From Acidimicrobiia bacterium (GTDB lineage Bacteria; Actinomycetota; Acidimicrobiia; Spongiisociales; UBA5794), in NCBI GenBank assembly GCA_030618675.1, contig JAUXCV010000122.1, positions 1-5,600 on the forward strand: a DNA stretch of 5,600 nt, in the 5' to 3' direction. The first letter of the stretch is position 1. Every line of letters starts with the position of its first letter. The position numbers and the translations under genes are program-made. Of this stretch, positions 1-5,503 are shown piece after piece. The notes beneath the pieces were generated by a model, which searched no databases, was not told the origin of the DNA, and saw nothing but the letters and a program-made list of their open reading frames with translations.

Positions 1-2
1 CT

Positions 3-1172
3 CTCGTTGGTTCCTCACTTCGCGAGTCGAACCTCGGCCGTCGCTTCGGCATCTCGGTGCTCCAGATCGAGCCTCATCCCGGGGAGCCGAACCTGATCGA
101 GCAGACGCTCCCCACTCCGTTTCGCGAACGCATGGAGGCCATGACGACCGACCCGCCGGCGCTCCCCGACCCCGATCAGACGATCAACTACAACGACGTC
201 CTCATCGTCAGCGGAACGCCCGCACAGGTCCACGAACTCGAAGTGTCCATGCAACTCGGCGTGCTTCCGGTCGACGATGCCGGACAGGAGCTCGAAGATC
301 TGCTCTCGCAGGAGATCGGCATCGCAGAAGTGCTGCTCACACCGCGTTCCTCGTACATCGGCCGAGTCGTCTCCGAGGGCGCCGTCGGCAGAACGTTCGG
401 CGTCGTGGTCCTCGGACTCCGACGCGGTGACCAGGTGCTTCCGACCACAGAGCCGCTCAGGTTCGGAGATGCCCTGCTCGTTCGGGGGACGTGGAAGACG
501 ATCAAGACGATCGCCGACGAGCAGCGCAACTTCGTCGTGGTCGGCCAGCCGGAGGAGATCGCCTCTCAGGTCACCGAACTGAACGCGAAGTCGTGGCTCT
601 CGATCGGCATCCTCGTGGCGATGGTGGCACTGATGGTGACCGGGCTGGTCCCCGTGGTGATCGCAGCGATGCTGGCCTCGGGGGCGATGCTTCTGACCGG
701 GTGTCTGACGAGGACCCAGGCCTACCGGGCGATCTCGTGGTCCACGGTGATCCTCATCGCCGCCATGATCCCGATGGCGGTTGCACTCGAGAGCACGGGC
801 GGGGCTCAACTCATCGCAGACGGATTGGTCGACACGGTCGGGAGCCTCGGTCCCGTGCCGCTTCTCGCGGGGATCTTCCTCGTCACGACGGCCTTCAGCC
901 AGGTGATCAGCAACACGGCCGCTGCGGTGCTGATGGTGCCGATCGTCCTGGGTGCCGCTGCCGGACTGGGCATCAGCCCCCACCCGCTCATGATGGGACT
1001 CGCCGTTGGTGCGTCGTCGGCATTCCTCACCCCGATCGGCACAGCCCCGAACCTCATGGTGATGGCCCCGGGCGGCTACCGATTCACCGACTACGCCAAG
1101 GTCGGCGCCCCATTGCTCGCCCTCTTCCTCGCTGTCAGCCTCATCCTCATCCCCATCTTCTGGCCTTTCTAG
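3..1172 (+). CDS. SLC13/DASS-family permease with tandem RCK_C (TrkA-C) domains, C-terminal part
   Basis: This is the 3' part of a gene whose start lies left of the window; the reading frame is open to the window edge, so the GTG at 57 is not taken as the start. The first codons (LVGSSLRESNLGRRFGIS) look like the conserved strand-turn of one RCK_C domain. A second RCK_C copy spans about 327-551 (TPRSSYIGRVV, GRTFGVVVLG, LRFGDALLVRG). From about 590 the protein is strongly hydrophobic, with several membrane segments. It carries the SNT motif (909-917) followed by AAAVLMVPI, then TPIGTAPN (1029-1052), which matches the second substrate/Na+-binding hairpin of DASS transporters. The family moves anions such as sulfate or dicarboxylates, usually with Na+; proteins with two RCK_C domains inserted mid-sequence are a known subtype (E. 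coli YfbS-like). The substrate cannot be read from the sequence. The first SNT motif would be in the missing N-terminal half. Confidence 0.88.
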   Translation, partial: LVGSSLRESNLGRRFGISVLQIEPHPGEPNLIEQTLPTPFRERMEAMTTDPPALPDPDQTINYNDVLIVSGTPAQVHELEVSMQLGVLPVDDAGQELEDLLSQEIGIAEVLLTPRSSYIGRVVSEGAVGRTFGVVVLGLRRGDQVLPTTEPLRFGDALLVRGTWKTIKTIADEQRNFVVVGQPEEIASQVTELNAKSWLSIGILVAMVALMVTGLVPVVIAAMLASGAMLLTGCLTRTQAYRAISWSTVILIAAMIPMAVALESTGGAQLIADGLVDTVGSLGPVPLLAGIFLVTTAFSQVISNTAAAVLMVPIVLGAAAGLGISPHPLMMGLAVGASSAFLTPIGTAPNLMVMAPGGYRFTDYAKVGAPLLALFLAVSLILIPIFWPF

Positions 1173-1191
1173 CCGAGCGCTTCCCATGGAC

Positions 1192-1220
1192 TTGGCTTCG
1201 CCTACGAGAGAGGACATACT
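1192..1220 (+). promoter_or_regulatory. Weak candidate sigma70-type promoter, possibly for a leaderless transcript
   Basis: TTGGCT at 1192-1197 and CATACT at 1215-1220 are separated by 17 bp. Each matches four of six positions of the bacterial -35 and -10 consensus. The -10 element ends six bases before the ATG at 1227, the spacing expected if transcription starts at the start codon itself, as is common in actinobacteria. A purine-rich Shine-Dalgarno-like stretch (GAGAGAGGA, 1205-1213) lies in the same place and would instead support read-through from the permease gene with ordinary translation. The two readings cannot be separated from sequence alone. Confidence 0.2.
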
Positions 1221-1226
1221 CAAACC

Positions 1227-1670
1227 ATGGAGTACCGGCACACACAGTGGGGATACACGGCGCTACCGACGATCCTCTTCTTCGCAGTGATGGTCCCGAT
1301 CGCAGCAGCCGATGACGACGTGTCGGTCACGCTCAACGTCGCGATGGTTGCGTTCACCGTTGTGCTGCTCGCCGTCGTCCTCCTCTTCAGCCGGCTGGAA
1401 GTGACGGTGAGCGATGGGCGGATCGTCACCGCGTTCGGCTTCGGTCGTCCGCATCGGGAGATCGAACTCGCCGACGTCACGGCCGTCCGACAGGTGCGCA
1501 ACGCGTGGATACAGGGGTGGGGCATCCGCAAGATCACCGGTGGCTGGATGTACAACGTGTGGGGTCTCGAAGCCGTCGAGGTGGAACTCTCAACCGACAG
1601 CGTGTTCAGAATCGGGACCAACGATCCCGAGAACCTCCTTGCCGCGATCTCTCTCCAGATCAAGCGGTAG
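1227..1670 (+). CDS. Two-TM membrane protein with bacterial PH-like domain, function unknown
   Basis: This 147-residue protein has two hydrophobic segments, at about residues 11-28 and 34-54, separated by a short acidic turn (AADDD). A soluble C-terminal domain of about 90 residues follows. The soluble part begins with an alternating beta pattern (LEVTVSDGRIVTAFGFG), then REIELADVTAVRQVRN, a Trp/Gly-rich stretch (GWGIRKITGGWMYN) and a final amphipathic helix (DPENLLAAI). This layout resembles the bacterial PH-like membrane proteins common in high-GC bacteria, which have no established role. The ATG is preceded by GAGAGAGGA with a rather long spacer of about 13 nt. It lies 54 bp after the permease on the same strand, so co-transcription is possible. 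The gene calls itself well by length, composition and fold; the function is not inferable. Confidence 0.8.
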   Translation: MEYRHTQWGYTALPTILFFAVMVPIAAADDDVSVTLNVAMVAFTVVLLAVVLLFSRLEVTVSDGRIVTAFGFGRPHREIELADVTAVRQVRNAWIQGWGIRKITGGWMYNVWGLEAVEVELSTDSVFRIGTNDPENLLAAISLQIKR

Positions 1671-1760
1671 CCGAGTCCCGCCGGACGATTGGCGCTTCTT
1701 CGCACAGGCCGTTCTGCTCATCCGCTGATGTGATCGAGTTCCGGCATTGCAGACCGGTCG
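1671..1760. other. Convergent intergenic spacer
   Basis: Ninety bases lie between the stop codons of the plus-strand PH-like gene and the minus-strand kinase. Only a trivial 4-bp hairpin (1675-1686) is seen and there is no T-run on either strand, so no intrinsic terminator can be called. Termination here, if it occurs, may be factor-dependent. Confidence 0.5.
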
Positions 1761-2597
1761 CTACGGAGACAGTTCGGTCGACCCGACGGATCGTGCCGCC
1801 TGCTCGGCTCCACTCTGCATCGCCGCCGGGAGGTCCCGGTCTTGCAACCAGGTCACCGCGAATCCTGCAAAGAAGGCATCTCCAGAACCGTTTGTGTCAA
1901 CAACGACGGGCACAGGCACCGCCGGCACATCCACCCAACCATCGTCCGCGGTGAGTCCCGAAGCCCCGTCGGCGCCGTGTGTGCAGACCGCAACGGTCGC
2001 CCCCTTCTCGACACGCTCCTCGAGAAAGCCTCGCCAGTCATCCATCGCCACAGAACTCATGAACAGATAGTCGGCCGCGTCGATGAACTCACGGTGATGT
2101 GGGTTGTCGCCGTCGTAGTCGTGGATGTCGACCCACAGGTGCTTGGCGGCTTCGGCCACCACGGGCAGAAATGCCCTGCAGTGGTCGTGAATGATCACCG
2201 AGACGAGGTCGGCTCTCTCGATGGCGTCACGGACGGGGAAAGGATCGACATCGAACGAATGAGACCCGGCGTTCGCGAAGATCGAGATACGGTCGCCGTC
2301 GGCATCCATCAGATTGATGTGGCGTGCAGTGCCGAGCGGATCGATCTGGCCGATGAATTCGATCCCGCGTCGATCCATTTCGGTGCGAACTCGAGCTCCC
2401 GCCTCATCGTCTCCAACGAGTGCCCAGAGTGTGACGTCTGCCCCGAGTGATCGCAGGTTCATCGCCTTTCCTGCCCCCGACGACCCGACGGCCTCGTGCG
2501 TGCCGGCTGCGAAGATCGTCTGCGGCTCCGGGTTGGGGAACCGGTCGATGTTCACCATCGTATTCCATGCGACGCCGCCCAGGATCACCGCTCTCAT
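1761..2597 (-). CDS. PfkB-family carbohydrate/nucleoside kinase
   Basis: This 278-residue protein is predicted to phosphorylate a sugar, sugar derivative or nucleoside with ATP in the cytosol. It shows the PfkB C-terminal signature DTNGSGDAFFAGF (residues 234-246), with D240 of GSGD as the expected catalytic base and the neighbouring glycines forming the anion hole. Near the N-terminus, GSSGAGKAMNLRSLGA (38-53) occupies the place of the first PfkB signature, with N47 at the conserved Asn. It is followed by the typical LVGDDEAG segment (60-67). TARHINLMDADGDR (90-103) matches the lid/substrate-strand region. The protein is somewhat shorter than classical ribokinase or fructokinase (about 300-330). 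The substrate cannot be assigned. The start is supported by GAGGAG five bases upstream of the ATG. It lies downstream of the hydrogenase operon on the same strand but 372 bp away, so it is probably a separate unit. Confidence 0.9.
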   Translation of the reverse strand: MRAVILGGVAWNTMVNIDRFPNPEPQTIFAAGTHEAVGSSGAGKAMNLRSLGADVTLWALVGDDEAGARVRTEMDRRGIEFIGQIDPLGTARHINLMDADGDRISIFANAGSHSFDVDPFPVRDAIERADLVSVIIHDHCRAFLPVVAEAAKHLWVDIHDYDGDNPHHREFIDAADYLFMSSVAMDDWRGFLEERVEKGATVAVCTHGADGASGLTADDGWVDVPAVPVPVVVDTNGSGDAFFAGFAVTWLQDRDLPAAMQSGAEQAARSVGSTELSP

Positions 2598-2602
2598 CGT
2601 TG

Positions 2603-2608
2603 CTCCTC
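2603..2608 (-). promoter_or_regulatory. Shine-Dalgarno site of the PfkB kinase
   Basis: GAGGAG on the minus strand sits five bases before the ATG (2597-2595). It is a strong, well-spaced ribosome binding site that fixes the kinase start. Confidence 0.75.
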
Positions 2609-2624
2609 ACAGTTCGGAGGCGAC

Positions 2625-2653
2625 ACCGTACCCCGACGCATCGCGATCGATGC
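2625..2653 (-). promoter_or_regulatory. Candidate promoter of the PfkB kinase (good -10, no clear -35)
   Basis: Read on the minus strand, TACGGT (2630-2625) fits the TANNNT form of a -10 element. It would place the transcript start near 2618, giving a leader of about 20 nt that contains the Shine-Dalgarno site. No TTGACA-like -35 lies 17 bp upstream; that position is instead occupied by one arm of an inverted repeat. The call rests on spacing and one hexamer only. Confidence 0.25.
2638..2653. repeat. 16-bp inverted repeat, candidate operator of the kinase gene
   Basis: The 6-bp arms GCATCG (2638-2643) and CGATGC (2648-2653) are perfect reverse complements around a 4-base centre. The repeat lies 41-56 bases before the kinase ATG and overlaps where the -35 box would be. 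Sugar-kinase genes are often controlled by LacI, GntR or DeoR-type regulators binding such dyads, but no regulator gene is visible here. The arms are short enough for chance in GC-rich DNA. Confidence 0.3.
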
Positions 2654-2749
2654 CGGCGACGCCGGGATCCCGACAATCCCCACCCAACCGATTCACTCCG
2701 TTGACAGATGCCTTCCGGTCACGGTCGCGTGGGCGGGCAACTCGGAGCG

Positions 2750-2953
2750 TCAGGAGTCCTTCTGAGCTGCCGCGTGTCCTCGCCGGCGTGAGCCGGGGGG
2801 TGCAGGACGGAAACCCGCGGCGACCACGATGATCGCCGGGATGGCGCCGATCAGGCAGCCGATCCCCGGCCCTTTCGAGTCCAGTGGCCCTCCGAACTGT
2901 GGGCTGGTGAGGCCGCCCTGCGCCCCTGCGAACCCAGGGTTCGCAGAGCACAT
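2750..2953 (-). CDS. Small hypothetical protein with one hydrophobic segment (doubtful)
   Basis: This 67-codon ORF starts 16 bases after the hydrogenase large-subunit stop, on the same strand. The product has a Gly/Pro-rich, polar N-terminal half. A single hydrophobic segment follows at about residues 30-47 (GIGCLIGAIPAIIVVAAG), then a basic, Pro/Arg-rich tail (RPAPPGSRRRG). Third codon positions are about three quarters G or C and nearly all G or C across the hydrophobic stretch, as expected for a real frame here. Against it, there is no clear Shine-Dalgarno site (only GGG six bases before the ATG), the N-terminus is low in complexity, and I recognise no family. It is not a polyferredoxin or a maturation protease, the genes one might expect after a hydrogenase operon. 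It could be a small membrane protein, a gene remnant, or a chance frame. Confidence 0.33.
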   Translation of the reverse strand: MCSANPGFAGAQGGLTSPQFGGPLDSKGPGIGCLIGAIPAIIVVAAGFRPAPPGSRRRGHAAAQKDS

Positions 2954-2956
2954 CTG

Positions 2957-2985
2957 GACCCGACGGACGTCAGTCGCGTCGGGTC
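2957..2985 (-). repeat. Hairpin overlapping the hydrogenase operon stop codon
   Basis: GACCCGACG (2957-2965) and CGTCGGGTC (2977-2985) form a perfect 9-bp stem. A further 3 bp (2966-2968 with 2973-2975, one base bulged) leave a 4-base loop that contains the TGA stop (2972-2970). No T-run follows on the minus strand, so it is not a classical intrinsic terminator. It could mark the 3' end of the operon mRNA, protect it from exonucleases, or be partly a by-product of the codons for ETRRD. Confidence 0.4.
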
Positions 2986-4448
2986 TCGGATAGCACTTCT
3001 CCGTCCGGAGCCCGGACCCGGACGATCATCGACATCTGGCCCGGCAGGCTGTGCGTGGCGCACGCGAAGCAGGGGTCGTATGCTCGAAACGCCATCTCGA
3101 TCTTGTTCAAGACCCCCTCGGTCACCTCGGTGCCCGCAGTGATGAGACCCTGGGCGGCCTTCTTGATCGACATGCTGATCGGACCGTGGTTGTTCGTCGT
3201 TCCGACGACCAGATTGACCTTCTCGAGGATGCCCCGCTCGTCGGTGACGTAGTGGTGGGTCAGGGTGCCCCTCGGCGCCTCGAGCGATGCGATGCCCTCA
3301 GTCGGTGTCTCGGTCGGAACCGTCCGGATGTGCGGACTCAAGATCTCGTCATCGAGGGCGAGTTCCATCGTTCTCTCTGCAGCGTTGACGAGTTCGACCA
3401 CACGCGCCCAATGTGTGGCAAGCGTCTGGTGGACGGGAATACTGCCGCTGCTATCGCCGGTGAGCGTCTCGAAGTAGCGCTCGTACTCGGCCTGGGCGAG
3501 CGGCGTTGTCATGCCGTCGGCGACATTCAGCCGTGACAGCGGACTCGCTCGATAGAGGCCGCTGTCTGAACCCTCCTCGAAACCGTGCCAGCCCTTCACC
3601 TTCAAGTACGGGAACTTGAGATAGGTCCAGGGTTCCACGTGCTCGGCGATGTGGTCGAGATAGTCCCGGGGATGGTACTTGACCACTTCGGCACCGTCGG
3701 GGTCGACGACCCGGACCATCCCGTCGTAGATGTTGGGCCGGTTGTTCTCGTCAACGGTGCCCATGGAGTGGAACCTGTGGGTGTAGGTGTCCGAGAGGAT
3801 CATCTCGAGGTAGTCCGGATTGGCGAGGACGACGTCGTTGAGGATGTCGATGGTGAACTTCGCCGCCTCCAGGAGCGTCCCGGCCCGATCGATGATCTCC
3901 CTTCGCTCCTCCTCGGTCACGCCTTTGGTCACTCCGCCGGGGATGGCGGTCACCATGTGGATCGTCTTGCCGCCGAGGATCTTCACGATGTCGTGGGCCG
4001 CCGCCCGCGCTCCGATGACGACCTTGCCCGTGTCGATCCCGAGCTTGTGCATCATGCCCAGGATGTTCCGTTCCGCCGGCGGGGACTCGGGTCCCATCAC
4101 GAAGTCGGGTCCTCCCAGGATGAAGAAGTGGGTGAGGTGATCTCCGGCGAAGAAGGCCGAGTACAGAAGTTCCCGCAGCTTGCGCGCTGCCGAAGGGATC
4201 TCCACATGGAAGGTGTCGTCGCACGTCTTGGCTGCCACGATGTGATGGGCCTCGCTGCAGACGCCGCATATCCGCGAGGTGATGCGCGGCATCTCCTCGA
4301 CCGGCCTGCCGACGCAGAACGCCTCGAAACCCCGCAACTCGGGGACGATGAAGAAGCAGTCGGCCACTTCCCCGTCATCGTCGAGGAAGATGTCGATCTT
4401 CCCGTGGCCCTCGAGCCTGGTGATCGGATCGATCAGGATCCGTTTCAT
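2970..4448 (-). CDS. mvhA: [NiFe] hydrogenase large subunit, MvhA-like (group 3)
   Basis: This 492-residue catalytic subunit splits H2 at a NiFe(CN)2CO centre in the cytoplasm. Both ligand motifs are intact: RICGVCSEAHH, with C61, C64 and H68, and DPCFACATH (458-466), with C460 and C463 binding nickel. Other conserved elements are ITRLEGHGK (9-17), where E13 is the usual proton-path/metal-site glutamate, and EAPRGTLTHHY (390-400), where R393 is the usual active-site arginine. A 26-residue tail follows H466; in this family an endopeptidase removes such a tail after nickel insertion. An open frame extends upstream to 4763, but the start at 4448 is chosen because the protein then begins at the family's normal N-terminus and has GGAGGT six bases before the ATG. 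It also overlaps the small-subunit stop by 4 bp (ATGA). Cytosolic, with no signal peptide. Group 3 is clear; the 3c assignment comes mainly from its neighbours. Confidence 0.95.
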   Translation of the reverse strand: MKRILIDPITRLEGHGKIDIFLDDDGEVADCFFIVPELRGFEAFCVGRPVEEMPRITSRICGVCSEAHHIVAAKTCDDTFHVEIPSAARKLRELLYSAFFAGDHLTHFFILGGPDFVMGPESPPAERNILGMMHKLGIDTGKVVIGARAAAHDIVKILGGKTIHMVTAIPGGVTKGVTEEERREIIDRAGTLLEAAKFTIDILNDVVLANPDYLEMILSDTYTHRFHSMGTVDENNRPNIYDGMVRVVDPDGAEVVKYHPRDYLDHIAEHVEPWTYLKFPYLKVKGWHGFEEGSDSGLYRASPLSRLNVADGMTTPLAQAEYERYFETLTGDSSGSIPVHQTLATHWARVVELVNAAERTMELALDDEILSPHIRTVPTETPTEGIASLEAPRGTLTHHYVTDERGILEKVNLVVGTTNNHGPISMSIKKAAQGLITAGTEVTEGVLNKIEMAFRAYDPCFACATHSLPGQMSMIVRVRAPDGEVLSETRRD

Positions 4449-5503
4449 GACCGCACCTCCGTCGGCTCGGACTCCCGGAGCGAGGTATCGATGGTGACTC
4501 TTCCCAGCGTCGCTCGAGCCATGGAGAACCGGTAGAACGTTCCGACGGGATCGACGATGCCGTCGAGAATGCGGTCGATCTCCTCTGGGTCCTGGGAGTC
4601 GATGACCGATGCAAGAGCGGCGACCATCTTCGTCCCCTGATCCTTGGAGTTGGGAGCCGGGCCGTAGCATCCGCGACACGGCACGCCGACCGACACACAC
4701 AGACCCCCACAGCCGCTGCGGGTCGCCGGACCCAGACAGAGGATCCCCTGGTCGAGCAGGCACTTGCCGGGTTCAGGGATGATCTCGTGCGGCCTCACGA
4801 ACCCCGTGATCTCCTTCTCCTCGCGCTCGAGGGGGCATTCGTCGCAGCACGTCTTCTCCCCTGCGCCGAGCACGGTTCCCTTCGGCGGAAGAGGCTTGCC
4901 GTTGCTGAGGATGTCGATCACCGTTTCGAGGACCGCCCAGATCTGGTGAGCCTGGGGCGGACAGCCGGGAACGGAGTAATCGACGTCGACAACCTGATCG
5001 AGGGTACGCACCGTCTCCCAGAACGCAGGAAGCTCGAGCACGCCGACCGGCATCTCAGTCCTTTCCTGAGGACGAACGTCGTCAGGATTCACCGTCGAAG
5101 GAGAGTCTCGATAGATCCAGTCCAGGGTCGCTTGGCGGGTGGTCGTGTTGGACAGCGCGGGAATGCACCCCTCCGAGGCGCAGGAGCCGAAAGCCACGAG
5201 CACCGTCGACTTGGCGCGGAGGAGCTTCGCCATGTACTCGTTGTCGGAGTTGCGGATCGCGCCGTTGAACAGGCACAGGGTGATCTCGCCGTCCTCCATC
5301 GCCTCGACGTCCTTGATCTTGAAGTCCACGGCGACGGGCCAGAACACGATGTCGAACGCGGCGTCGACATCGAGGATCTTCTCCTTGATGTCGAGGACCG
5401 CTATCTCGCATCCGCCGCACGACGAAGCCCAGTAGAGGGCGAGGTTCGGCTTGGTCGGTGCCTCGACGGGTGTGTCAACTTCGATCTCAGCTTCGATAGT
5501 CAT
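4445..5503 (-). CDS. mvhG: [NiFe] hydrogenase small subunit, MvhG-like, three [4Fe-4S] clusters
   Basis: This 352-residue electron-transfer subunit carries electrons from the NiFe site through iron-sulfur clusters. The proximal cluster ligands are visible as SSCGGC (C29, C32), GSC (C108) and PGCPP (C181). The C-terminal part is ferredoxin-like and supplies eight more cysteines, fitting two further [4Fe-4S] clusters: CDEC (C220, C223), C248, C256, C265, C269, C276 and C279. They sit in the family stretch GILCLGPATRSGCGGLC...CRGCYGP. The end, DPVGTFYRFSMA (318-329), is typical of Mvh/Frh-type G subunits. It lacks a twin-arginine signal, so the enzyme is cytosolic. An upstream in-frame ATG at 5569 would add 22 poorly conserved residues; the start at 5503 is preferred because it overlaps the upstream TGA (ATGA) and has GAGG eight bases before it. 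The first 18 residues form an acidic, Pro/Glu-rich lead-in before the family homology. Confidence 0.94.
   Translation of the reverse strand: MTIEAEIEVDTPVEAPTKPNLALYWASSCGGCEIAVLDIKEKILDVDAAFDIVFWPVAVDFKIKDVEAMEDGEITLCLFNGAIRNSDNEYMAKLLRAKSTVLVAFGSCASEGCIPALSNTTTRQATLDWIYRDSPSTVNPDDVRPQERTEMPVGVLELPAFWETVRTLDQVVDVDYSVPGCPPQAHQIWAVLETVIDILSNGKPLPPKGTVLGAGEKTCCDECPLEREEKEITGFVRPHEIIPEPGKCLLDQGILCLGPATRSGCGGLCVSVGVPCRGCYGPAPNSKDQGTKMVAALASVIDSQDPEEIDRILDGIVDPVGTFYRFSMARATLGRVTIDTSLRESEPTEVRS
4455..4460 (-). promoter_or_regulatory. Shine-Dalgarno site deciding the large-subunit start
   Basis: GGAGGT on the minus strand lies six bases before the ATG at 4448-4446, inside the end of the small-subunit gene. 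It supports this start over the upstream in-frame ATG at 4763. Confidence 0.85.

Larger units (their letters stand above)
2598..2969. other. 372-bp spacer between kinase and hydrogenase operon
   Basis: From left to right this stretch holds the kinase leader and candidate promoter, a 10-bp perfect palindrome CGGGATCCCG (2663-2672), about 75 bp with nothing recognisable, and then a doubtful 67-codon minus-strand ORF (2750-2953). A hairpin at its right edge overlaps the hydrogenase stop codon. No RNA gene, insertion-sequence end or CRISPR-like repeat was seen. Confidence 0.6.

Noticed and set aside
15..1241. A 408-codon open frame on the minus strand opposite the permease
   Set aside because: Its product is dominated by Arg, Asp, His and Glu with no fold-like pattern, which is the usual antisense shadow of a GC-rich gene. 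The plus strand encodes a clear transporter.
491..1315. A 274-codon plus-strand frame overlapping the permease in another phase
   Set aside because: Arg/Gly/Asp/His-rich, low-information product inside a well-supported coding sequence.
1675..1686. GTCC-CGCC-GGAC hairpin after the PH-like gene as a terminator
   Set aside because: The stem is only 4 bp and there is no T-tract on either strand.
1842..2450. A 202-codon plus-strand frame opposite the kinase
   Set aside because: Shadow of the PfkB gene, whose catalytic signature is intact on the minus strand; no ribosome binding site or family resemblance.
2448..2486. A Walker A-like GSSGAGKA in the kinase
   Set aside because: It lacks the Ser/Thr after GK, and its position matches the first PfkB signature, so it is not a P-loop.
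2701..2706. A perfect TTGACA -35 box on the plus strand
   Set aside because: No -10-like hexamer lies 16-18 bp downstream and no plus-strand gene follows.
2783..2796. CCGGC-GTGA-GCCGG hairpin inside the small ORF
   Set aside because: Five base pairs of pure G/C with no adjacent T-run; expected by chance in DNA of this composition.
2607..2951. A 114-codon minus-strand frame overlapping the small ORF and kinase leader
   Set aside because: Arg- and Gly-dominated composition typical of a wrong frame, and it runs into the kinase Shine-Dalgarno region.
3585..4535. A 316-codon open frame on the plus strand opposite the hydrogenase large subunit
   Set aside because: Highly charged Asp/Val/Arg/His composition and complete overlap with a confidently identified gene; an antisense artefact.
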